Assembly (NCBI GenBank): GCA_036939355.1
Contig: JALLAP010000762.1
Span: 1-10,570 of the forward strand
DNA: 10,570 nucleotides
Direction of reading: 5' to 3'
Origin: Thalassiosira profunda
Taxonomy: Eukaryota; Bacillariophyta; Thalassiosirophyceae; Thalassiosirales; Thalassiosiraceae
Shown: one piece after another, positions 1 through 7,652 of the stretch
Layout of the letters: every line of letters starts with the position of its first letter
How positions within the stretch are numbered: the stretch's first letter is position 1
Program-made: the position numbers and the translations under genes
Notes under the pieces: model-generated
Database searches by the model: none
What the model saw: the letters and a program-made list of their open reading frames with translations, nothing else
Told to the model about the DNA's origin: nothing

Positions 1-361
1 GATTGATGGTGAGCCGTGCAACAAGCGAAGCGTGCATGCCGGAGAGGTGTCAGCTTTGTGTTCTTGGTCCAGAAACACATTCCTTCACAAGTCATGGGTG
101 ATGAGAACTCTTATTGCCCTGATGAGAACCCCAACGTCAAGAAGCAAGAAGAAGCACGCGAAGTGGCAAGCCGCTTTCCTCATTTCTCGCGTGACACATG
201 AGAACCCTCTAGGCCACTCAGAGAGCCAACCAGAAGCGGGGCCAAATCAGGCGAGGCATGGAAAGCTTTGTAGTATGAGGTTGTAGGACGTTCACCGACC
301 ATCGGACCAACCTATCGAGGTGATGGTAGCCTGCGTAAATCACACAGCCAAACATACTAGT
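1..361. other. intergenic region, no gene seen
   Basis: This stretch lies downstream of the stop codon of the minus-strand gene that ends at 362, so part of it is probably that gene's 3' untranslated region. The only open frames are two overlapping plus-strand runs of 61 and 84 codons with no recognisable domain and biased composition, and I do not call them. The octamer ATGAGAAC occurs three times (101-108, 122-129, 198-205). A weak inverted pair AGGTTG (278-283) and CAACCT (308-313) could form a 6-bp stem. I see no tRNA, rRNA or transposon signature. Confidence 0.6.
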
Positions 362-2908
362 TTACAATCCAATGTCTTTGCTACCAAGCGACCCTGCGCT
401 CATCTGGCCTCTACTCGACCCGTCGTCGCTGTCGCTGTTGACGCCACCCCGCGAGAGGCGTCTCAATAGCGTGGCAAACTTGGACCCTGAACCTCTCCGA
501 GAGAATCCATTGCCACCGCCGGCCTTGTCCTCGCGCTGCGTATCGTCTTCGCTCGCCAGCCATTCGACGGACCCCTCCGTCCCCTCACTCTCATTGTCGT
601 GTCTAGCGTTCTTCGTCGCGGACTCCTCTTTCCAAGCGAGTCGCTCGCTGCGAAAGCCTTCCTCGAGTTCGCGCTGCCCCCGGAGGTCGTGCGGCATGGT
701 GATGAGGCTGGGCTCGTCTAGTGAATTGACGACGATGGCTTCCGGCTTGGACCTTCTGAGCGAGTTTCGAAGCTTCTCGGCGGCGTCGTCCATCCTGTTG
801 GTACCGGCAGCTCGGTTGTATTTCTGTTTGCCCGACTTCTTCTTCTTCTTCCGCTTCTTTCTCTTGACTGCCACCGGCTCTTCATTTCTGGATGGCTCGG
901 CAGTCGCAGATCTTGCCTCGGCTTGCACGTCCTCAGTAAGCTCGTCCAGGGAGCATAGAAACATGTTAGCCCTTGAGGAGCCCTTGCCTTGCGAAGGTTG
1001 CGTCTCAATGGTGCTGTCGTCGACGGCGCTCAGGTCAATGTCGCTTTTGCCGTAATAGATATCGGCTGCGTACAGGGAAGCGCACCTCGTGACCTTGGAC
1101 CCATCCGGGTCAGTCAACTTGCTGCTGTACGGAATCAGCGCCAGCTCCTCCGGTGGGTCGCGAGCCTTTGCACCGGCGCTCTTCTCGCCACCAACTTGCC
1201 TTTCAGGCGGCCTGGCGACCACAGCCCGATTCTCGGCATCGTCGCGCAGCCGCTCCCGGAACTCGCGCTTCTCATCCTCGGCCTCGGCGGAGGACTTCCT
1301 CCGGACGGGCCTCTGCCGCGCCACTTCGTTCTCCTGCGACATCCTGCAAGACGAGTCTTCCACCTTGATCCTCCTCGGTGGCCTTTTGGCCCGGCTCGTT
1401 CGCCTTGTGCCAGCGACGGAGCCCCGGTCGCCCGAGCTCCTCCGCCGGTTCTTCTCCCTCCAGCGCTCCTTGTTGGGATCGGCGCCCATCCACACCTGGA
1501 GCATTTGCTCCTGCGCCTTCGCCTTGCGCCGCTCGCTTCGCCTTCGGCGCCAGCAGCCGCATACGCAACAGATGCAGAGCAGCAGGATGGATAGGACGAG
1601 GACGAGCCATCCCCACCATGGCATGGCAACAGTAGCATCCTCGATCACCACGTTCATACCTTCGTCTGTTACCTTCACTGCCACTCCAGCCGAGCTCGAG
1701 TCCGTCACCTGCGCAGGCGGCTCTGTCGGCCTCGCCGTCGGACCCGTGCGCACATCCTCAAAATTGAAGACATCCGCGCCCATCTCCACGTTGTCGAACG
1801 GGTTGACGCTGATCACCTCATCGCCACCACCACTCGCATCGCCCACGACATTGCCTCCCACGTTGCTGATGGCCACGCTGCCCCCGTTCTTCTTCAGATA
1901 GGCGACGAGGTCGGCGAACTCGGCCCGGACCAGCTCCATTATCACGGAGAGAGCGAAGTCTATCTCGTCGTCGGGGCCACGGACTGTCACCCGCAGGGCC
2001 ACGTCGACCTGCGCCAGCCTCCTGTGACGAAGGCTGCTTGCATTCGAGCCGCGCAGCCGTCGATCGAGGTACTTGCTCCCGCTTTCGTTCGTCTCCTCCT
2101 CCTCCGGCCTCGGTCCCTTGACCCCCACCACCTCACCTTCATTCTCCGGCCGCGGCCCCTTCCCCACCTCCAGCCGGCCCGCGTACTCCACCCGCACCAA
2201 CGTTAGATCGGTCCCCTCCAGCTTCTCCTCGAGCATGTCGTGGACCCACCGCAGGATGCTGCTCTGCACCTCTGTCGTCACGCTGTAGCCCTTTGGAACA
2301 TTATTCAGCGTCAATTTCACGGGCAGCGTCGTCTCGACCATGCGATAGGTGGGCTGGGGCGTGGGTCGGGCGTTGAACGTGATGTCGGCGTTACATTCGT
2401 ACGATGTCAGGTGGAAGCAGCCCTGGTAGGCGGCGAGGTAACACATGTTGGGTGGACACCGGTCGCCACTGGGGGTCGGTGCCTCGCGCTCGGCCTCGCC
2501 GTTCGACCACTTGCCATTGTTACCGTTCACATTTCCGTTCCAGCCGTCGACGCCGTTGCCATTGTTCTTGTTAATCCCCAGCCGGCACTCCTGGGAGGTG
2601 GCGTGAAAGCACCCGCCCGCGGCCCCCGCGCCGTCGGCCGCCCCGTCGACCCAGCAGTGGCCCGACGGGCACTGCTGCAGCCTTCTCGCATCGAGGCGCC
2701 GCGCGCCATCCTTGGAGGTGCAGAGGGGGCCGTAGGTGCGCCGGGCGGGATCGGACGGGTGGCCGACCAGGGCGCCGTCCGTATTGTGGTCGTGGGCGGG
2801 AGGCGCCAGAGGAAACGATTCGTCGCACCCCGCTGCCGCGAGCGGCGCCGCAAGGGCGAGGAGGGGGAGGAGCGTCGTGGCCGCCGCCCTCATCGTCGTT
2901 GTGCGCAT
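362..2908 (-). CDS. single-pass membrane protein, Cys-rich ectodomain and basic cytosolic tail (paralog A)
   Basis: Function unrecognised. The 848-residue product starts with a signal peptide (Leu/Ala-rich, about residues 8-26). A ten-cysteine ectodomain follows: C28-x2-SFPLAP, PLC at 61-63, RRLD at 70-73, then two four-cysteine modules (80-108 and 151-172) separated by an Asn/Gly-rich stretch at 113-136. A Pro-Thr linker (181-187) leads to an unknown domain at about 193-385 with VRGPDDEIDFALS, interrupted by a charged insert. The transmembrane helix (about 431-453, WWGWL then a Cys cluster) is followed by a cytosolic tail of about 395 residues with RRxS motifs and a Lys cluster (682-696). 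I chose the Met at 2908 because it puts the signal peptide at the N terminus and has A at -3; the frame is open upstream to 3274, but that extension lacks a signal peptide and fills the promoter. The Met at 2893 is also possible. No intron is apparent. It is a paralog of the divergent gene at 3295. Confidence 0.8.
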   Translation of the reverse strand: MRTTTMRAAATTLLPLLALAAPLAAAGCDESFPLAPPAHDHNTDGALVGHPSDPARRTYGPLCTSKDGARRLDARRLQQCPSGHCWVDGAADGAGAAGGCFHATSQECRLGINKNNGNGVDGWNGNVNGNNGKWSNGEAEREAPTPSGDRCPPNMCYLAAYQGCFHLTSYECNADITFNARPTPQPTYRMVETTLPVKLTLNNVPKGYSVTTEVQSSILRWVHDMLEEKLEGTDLTLVRVEYAGRLEVGKGPRPENEGEVVGVKGPRPEEEETNESGSKYLDRRLRGSNASSLRHRRLAQVDVALRVTVRGPDDEIDFALSVIMELVRAEFADLVAYLKKNGGSVAISNVGGNVVGDASGGGDEVISVNPFDNVEMGADVFNFEDVRTGPTARPTEPPAQVTDSSSAGVAVKVTDEGMNVVIEDATVAMPWWGWLVLVLSILLLCICCVCGCWRRRRSERRKAKAQEQMLQVWMGADPNKERWREKNRRRSSGDRGSVAGTRRTSRAKRPPRRIKVEDSSCRMSQENEVARQRPVRRKSSAEAEDEKREFRERLRDDAENRAVVARPPERQVGGEKSAGAKARDPPEELALIPYSSKLTDPDGSKVTRCASLYAADIYYGKSDIDLSAVDDSTIETQPSQGKGSSRANMFLCSLDELTEDVQAEARSATAEPSRNEEPVAVKRKKRKKKKKSGKQKYNRAAGTNRMDDAAEKLRNSLRRSKPEAIVVNSLDEPSLITMPHDLRGQRELEEGFRSERLAWKEESATKNARHDNESEGTEGSVEWLASEDDTQREDKAGGGNGFSRRGSGSKFATLLRRLSRGGVNSDSDDGSSRGQMSAGSLGSKDIGL
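2102..2161 (-). repeat. in-frame repeat encoding KGPRPE twice
   Basis: Residues 250-255 and 264-269 of the gene ending at 362 both read KGPRPE, encoded at 2144-2161 and 2102-2119. The two copies lie in an acidic insert in the ectodomain that the neighbouring paralog lacks. This suggests a recent local duplication in a disordered loop. Confidence 0.55.
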
Positions 2909-3294
2909 CGTCAGCGGCGCAATCGAACGAGCTGTTTCTGCGTCTGATGCAATGAGCGCTCTCTTCACTGATGTGATGTGACAGGCTCGCGACTCGTTCA
3001 CAACAGCCCCGTAGAGAATTGCAACAAAGTGACCACACGCGGTACTCGAACTGTCACGAACGCCTGCATGTCCCTGCAAGTTCGCCTCTGAGGAGAAGGA
3101 CGAGCAAAGGGCTGTTGGCGACAAAGAAGAGAGCCGCACGGGGAGGAAGGACAGGGTCGCTGCGGCGCTGCAGTCCACTTTTGTCGGCGAGGGCAACAAC
3201 TTCGCCATAATCTCCGAGGCTTCGGCGTCCACCGTCGCCACCCTCACAGCCTCGCCGAAGGCCAAAGGCATCAACCGTCCAATCGATCAGAACG
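2909..3294. promoter_or_regulatory. 386-bp divergent intergenic region, shared promoter
   Basis: The two paralogous membrane-protein genes start on either side and are transcribed away from each other, so this region must hold both promoters and both 5' untranslated regions. I see no convincing TATA box. GTGACAG (2978-2984) and its complement CTGTCAC (3051-3057) form a 7-bp inverted pair, which could be a factor site or chance. Start contexts are alike, ACG-ATG with A at -3 on both sides. The minus-strand frame is open across much of this region, which I attribute to high GC. Confidence 0.5.
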
Positions 3295-5708
3295 ATGTTC
3301 GTCGGCGCCCTCCTCCTCGCCCTCCTCCCCGCCCTTGCCGGGGCGCGCCGCCCGCGCCGCGGCCTCCGGCGGGGCCACTGCCCCAATTCTTTTCCGCTGG
3401 CCCCTGCGCCCTACGCTTCAGTCCAAGCGGGCAATGGCAACCAAGGCCGCCGCGGCCGCCGAATGGTCGCCATCCCGCCCGCCCCTACCGTCGAGGACGG
3501 GGAGTGGTACGAGACCGGCGCGTACTACGCCCCGCTGTGCCCCGACGGTCGCCGTTTGGACATGGGCGCGATCAAGCAGTGCTTGGGCGGGAGCTGCTAC
3601 GACGAGAGCGTCGGGGTGAGTTGCCAATTGGCTGGAGTAGTCTTTGTGGTGCACATCATGTGTCCACTGGTTGGGTTGCCGTTTTTGTTGCAATTGGGCT
3701 TGGCGAGATTGAACGCACACGTGTCTGGTCTCGATCTCAAATTCGGCTCTTCGGTAACGATTTTGATGCTTTGCACGAGTCTATTTTGATGCTGATGACC
3801 TGCACACAAGATGTGCACTTGATCTGTGGATGTTGTCTTGAATCCTGATACTTCTCTCACGAGCCATTCTCTGTTGTGCCCATACAGCAATGCACCTTCG
3901 TCTGCACTTGGAACCGACCTACGCCCCGGCCCACCGGAGTCCCCACCCAACGGCCGACGTTTCCCATCGAAGAAACGGAGCATCCGCTGCTGCTGAACCT
4001 CCGTGGCCTTCCCGACCAGTATCGCTTCCGCCCGGACGTCCGGGCCGCCATCCTGCGCTACCTGCACGACAAAATCAAGTACGATTTGGAAGAAATGGAC
4101 ATCGGGCTGAGCCTCGTGGAGGTCTTCTCGCCCGGTCGGCTGCCCGGGCGGCCGCACGCCTTTCCACTCACGATCAAGGTGCGGGGTCCCAGCGACATTT
4201 CCGACTTTGCGCTAAGCTACATCTTGCAACTGATGCAGGACGCCAACGTCGAGATCGCGTCGAACTTGCGCAAGCTGGACTACGAGGCGTTCCGGAATTT
4301 GTCGCTGAGCGTGACGACGTTCGACGTCGACGAGATCGATGCTACCTGGGATGTGGTCACCGGCGAGCCGACGCCGAGGCCTACTCCTAGTCCCGTTGCA
4401 CAAGACACATTGGTGATAAAGGGCGATGGCGGCGATACCGTGATCTTGGACGATATCTCTTCCGGCACAGAGTGGTGGGTGTGGCTGATCGTGGCTTCCA
4501 TACTCATCTTCTGCTGCATGTGTTGTGTCTGTGGTTACTGCTGGCGCCGTCGCAACCACGACGAGTATGGAGGCAAGGACGCCAAGTCCCAGCAGCAGAT
4601 CGCCATGTACTTCGGCCAGAACCCCCTACCGAGGCGCCGCCGGGCCTCCCTGGAAAGCGAGGCGAACGAGGCCAAAAGGCTGGAGGAGCGCCGTCGCCGG
4701 AAATCGAGGAGGTCCGATCTCGGCTCTCTCCGGAACTCGTTCAACAGTCGCCGTGCCAACAAGCGCCGCGAGAACTCCAACCGCCACAACAACGGCGATC
4801 GCAGCGCGCGAATCTCGCACAGCAAAGCCAAGGCCCGCCGGACGCAGTCTGCCGGGACGTTCGCTCCGCCTCCTGTCGAGATGATCCGGGAAGAAGACTC
4901 AAGCTACGATGACGTGTCGACGCTCGGTTCGGTTCTCCCCAGGGAGCTGCCTAGGCTTGCAGGCGCCAAGGTTGCCGACGAAGACAGCGCATCTGGCGCC
5001 AACTACCTCCCAGTTGGATATGATCCTCCCGAGGAGAAGGCCAACGCAGCCGCCTTGACCTTGTACAATCCAAATCCTGACGCCGCCGAGCCCGAGGGAG
5101 ACAAGATCGACCGAAAACAGTCCGTGTTTGCAAGCGCTGCAATGATGTCCACCGTCCGCCGCGAGGAGTCGGAGCGAAGGCAGCGGGAGGCCGAGCACTC
5201 TCAGCGATCGGCGAGGAGGTCGAGGATGCCTCGCAGTAACAGTATCGATCGGCTCAGGAACTCGTTTCGAAGGTGGAACCGGGGCGATACCGACTCGCCG
5301 TCCGACATCGAGGATGAAATCTACAACCCCAGCAGCTTGCACAGTAGCGAAATTCCCGCTACGCCATTACAGAGTGAGCGTCTCGACCAGTCGGAACCGG
5401 AGGGGCTCACGTGCGACGAGCTCGAGGCGGCGGAGGAGGAGGTGAGAAGATCCAAGAGAAAGAAGAAGAAGTCAGGTAAGAAATCCAAGAAGAACAAGAG
5501 GCGCCACCGGGAGAGGAAGGCCGATGTTGAGTCTGGCCCGGTCGATATCAACTCGCTCGGCTCGGACGAGAACCCTCCGAGCATCCTGACCAAGGAGCCA
5601 GAAGAGCCCAGATCTCATTTGGACCGTGGTGGATTGTTCGCGAGCCTGCGACGAATGTCCTCGGACTTGGCCGGTGGTGTGAGCAGTGAGGAGGAGATCT
5701 TGGACTAG
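3295..5708 (+). CDS. single-pass membrane protein, Cys-rich ectodomain and basic cytosolic tail (paralog B), one intron
   Basis: The spliced product is 713 residues: exon 1 3295-3615 (107 codons), exon 2 3888-5708. Function unrecognised. A signal peptide (residues 1-17) is followed by six cysteines at 29, 82, 96, 101, 109 and 113 with C-x2-SFPLAP, PLC and RRLD (86-89), all matching paralog A in order. Next come a Pro-Thr linker (118-131), an unknown domain at about 138-263 (VRGPSDISDFALS at 205-217) and a second Pro-Thr linker (268-275). The transmembrane helix is about 303-326 (WWVWL then a CCxCCVCG cluster), with its N terminus predicted outside. The cytosolic tail of about 385 residues has two LRNSF motifs, RRAS, RRKS and RRMS, a Lys cluster (630-646) and an acidic end. 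Joining the exons recreates the cysteine pattern of paralog A, which supports the splice. The neighbouring helicase is convergent, 78 bp away. It could act at the plasma membrane, endomembranes or silica deposition vesicle. Confidence 0.85.
3616..3887 (+). other. predicted intron, 272 bp, phase 0
   Basis: The donor is G|GTGAGT at 3616 and the acceptor is ATACAG ending at 3887. Without splicing, the upstream frame stops at 3789. With splicing, codon 107 (Gly) is followed by Gln-Cys, restoring the C-x4-C-x7-C pattern seen in the second cysteine module of the neighbouring paralog. The polypyrimidine tract is modest (TTCTCTGTTGTGCCC). The intron contains an imperfect palindrome around 3650-3667 (GTGCACATCATGTG) that I do not interpret. 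The paralog has no intron here. Confidence 0.85.
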
Positions 5709-5786
5709 CAGCAAGATGGAATTTGTGTGTACAGCTGTAAAGAATAACTGGTATGCTTTGTTTGCGCCCACTAGGTTCAATGATCG

Positions 5787-7652
5787 CTACTTGCTCTCCT
5801 TCAGCTTCGCCACCGCTTTTCGCGCCCTTCGCTCGGCCTTCTCCCTCCGCCGCCGATCCCGCCTCTTGCGCTCCCGATGCTTCGCCACCAACTCATCAAA
5901 GCCAATGTCCATCAGCTTCATCTTCGTCAATCGGCTCGCCTTGGCCACCGGCCCCAACAGCCGCACGGCCATGTCGTCCGTCACCTCCTCGCACTTCTCC
6001 AACGGCCGGCCGCTGATCCGCTCGGCCTCGTGGACGAGGACGGTGTCCTGTTCGCCGACGAGGCTGATCGCGCGGCCTCTCCGGCCGGCGCGCGCTGTTC
6101 GTCCCACGCGGTGGACGTAGTCGACCGCCCTTCGCGGGAGCTCGGCGTTGATGACCAGGTCCACCGCGGGCACGTCGAGCCCTCGACTGGCCACGTCGGT
6201 GGCCACCAGCACCCGGACGCGCTGCGATTGGAACATGCCCAAACTGGCCAGGCGGCGATTCTGGGAAAGAAGCGAATGCAGCGCCACGTTCTTGATGCCC
6301 AATTCGGTGAGGATGCCGGAAACGTGGGCGCAGCGCTCGCAGGTGGGGACGAAGATGATTGCCGATTGGGCCAGCGGGTACTTTCTTCGACCGCCGCCCT
6401 CCTCGGCTTCGTCGTCGTCCCTCCCCATCAGTTCGGCCACGTCCACATTCCTGCTGTCGGTATGATTCCATCCTGAACCGTTTCGAGTGTCGTCGCCCTT
6501 CTTTACCTTTCCCCGTCCCCCGTGGGTCATCAACGTGCGAATCGCGCAGAGCAGGTACGCCTCGCGGACGCGGGAGGGCATAAAGATGTACTCCTGCCGC
6601 AGTCCGGCGGGGATGTTGGGGGTGGACGACTCGTCTTCCGACTCGCTGTCGTCGCTACCGGACCCTTCGTTGCGTTCGCCCTTCTTCTGATCGGCAGATT
6701 CGCCGCTGTCATCTTCAGTCTCGCTCTTGCGCTTCTTCTTCGCCGACTTCTCAACCTCGCCATCGTCCCACGTCCCGTCCTCCCTTACCACCACCTTCGT
6801 CAGCGGCAGTCGTCCTGCGCCCGCCCCCGCCATCTCCTCCAGGCTCGCCAAACTACGCGTCATGGTGGCGCTGAACAGCAGCGTTCGACAGACGGTCCTG
6901 CGCACCCGCTTCCCTGCCTCCGCACTCATCGTTGTGGTGCTCTGCAGCAAGCACTCGGCCACGTCCCTCTCAAACCCGCTCCGGGCACTCAACAATCGAT
7001 CCGCCTCGTCTAATACGACGAACCGCACCTTGCGAAAGTTCGGCCTATACAACCCCCCGCCGTCCCCATCCCGGCACAGCTCGGCGCACCGCCCCGGCGT
7101 CGCCACGACGAAATTGGGCTGCTTTCCCAATTCCAGACTCTGGCGGGTGGGATCCTCCCCCCCGATGATCAGAGCGCACGTGATCTTCCACCCCGAGCCG
7201 GAGCCGAGGGCCAAAATCTGCTGCTGGATCTGCTTCGCCAATTCTCGCGTGGGGGTGAGTATCAGCGCGAAGATGCCGTACGGGTCGGCGGAGAGGATGT
7301 GGAGGAGGGGCAAGGCGAAGGCGGCGGTCTTTCCGGAGCCGGTGGCCGAGAGGGTGAGCAGGTGGCCTCCCCCGCCAGTGCCACCGCTTCTACCGCTGCC
7401 ACTGCTGCCGGCGAGAATTTGCGGGATGATCGCCCGCTGTACGGCCGTGGGCCTGCTGAAGCCCAGCTTGCGGCACGTCGCCGCGAGGGGGGCACAGAGG
7501 CCGAGGTCGGAAAAGGTGGTCGTCAGAGCGTTGGGCGCGGGCGCGGGGCGAGATTTGGTGGGGCCCTCGCGGCGCGCCGGCGCCCCGGCGGGGCCCGGGG
7601 CGCCGTCGGCGGGGCGCTTCCGCTTGGAGGCCTTGCTGAAGAGGGTCGCCAT
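5787..7652 (-). CDS. DBP8: DEAD-box ATP-dependent RNA helicase, DDX49/Dbp8 type
   Basis: Dbp8/DDX49 is a nucleolar ATP-dependent RNA helicase of small-subunit ribosome assembly, needed for 18S rRNA maturation in yeast. The 621-residue product has every family motif: Q motif (FSDLGL at 47, Gln in TAVQ at 72), Walker A ATGSGKT (103-109), PTRELA (134-139), TPGR (185-188), DEAD (215-218), SAT (261-263), IIFVPT (432-437), ATDVASRGLD (484-493) and HRVGRTARAG (514-523). DPYGIF (123-128) just ahead of motif Ia is characteristic of the DDX49/Dbp8 group. Oddities are a Gly/Ser-rich insert at 81-96 ahead of Walker A and two charged inserts at about 291-346 and 377-426, the first with an NLS-like KKKRK and an acidic Ser run. 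The C-terminal tail is strongly basic. The frame is open to an ATG at 7874 (74 more residues) with others at 7766 and 7763. I prefer 7652 because it has a strong context (G at -3 and +4), leaves promoter space before the gene at 7905, and gives a family-like short N terminus. Confidence 0.93.
   Translation of the reverse strand: MATLFSKASKRKRPADGAPGPAGAPARREGPTKSRPAPAPNALTTTFSDLGLCAPLAATCRKLGFSRPTAVQRAIIPQILAGSSGSGRSGGTGGGGHLLTLSATGSGKTAAFALPLLHILSADPYGIFALILTPTRELAKQIQQQILALGSGSGWKITCALIIGGEDPTRQSLELGKQPNFVVATPGRCAELCRDGDGGGLYRPNFRKVRFVVLDEADRLLSARSGFERDVAECLLQSTTTMSAEAGKRVRRTVCRTLLFSATMTRSLASLEEMAGAGAGRLPLTKVVVREDGTWDDGEVEKSAKKKRKSETEDDSGESADQKKGERNEGSGSDDSESEDESSTPNIPAGLRQEYIFMPSRVREAYLLCAIRTLMTHGGRGKVKKGDDTRNGSGWNHTDSRNVDVAELMGRDDDEAEEGGGRRKYPLAQSAIIFVPTCERCAHVSGILTELGIKNVALHSLLSQNRRLASLGMFQSQRVRVLVATDVASRGLDVPAVDLVINAELPRRAVDYVHRVGRTARAGRRGRAISLVGEQDTVLVHEAERISGRPLEKCEEVTDDMAVRLLGPVAKASRLTKMKLMDIGFDELVAKHRERKRRDRRRREKAERRARKAVAKLKESK

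Noticed and set aside
16..286. Two short plus-strand open frames at the left edge
   Set aside because: 61 and 84 codons, mutually overlapping, no domain, no support from composition or context.
372..2947. Plus-strand open frames of 227, 201, 270 and 235 codons opposite the minus-strand membrane-protein gene
   Set aside because: They are antisense shadows with Arg/Ser/Pro-rich or low-complexity translations and no domain; the minus strand has a coherent domain order shared with a paralog.
2909..3274. 122-codon upstream in-frame extension of the minus-strand membrane-protein gene
   Set aside because: It would bury the signal peptide inside the protein and fill nearly all of the promoter region; the frame is probably open by chance in GC-rich DNA.
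3295..3360. Plastid-targeting presequence in paralog B
   Set aside because: The signal peptide is followed by a basic stretch but lacks the ASAFAP-type Phe at the cleavage site, and a transmembrane helix with a long tail follows; plain secretory entry fits better.
5471..5482. Strong splice-donor-like CAG|GTAAGA inside paralog B
   Set aside because: It encodes the KSGKK part of a Lys cluster aligned with paralog A, and the frame stays open to a conserved C terminus, so it is probably an unused site.
5448..5516. Silaffin-like Lys-rich silica-precipitating segment
   Set aside because: The Lys runs lie on the predicted cytosolic side of the membrane helix, not in the secreted part.
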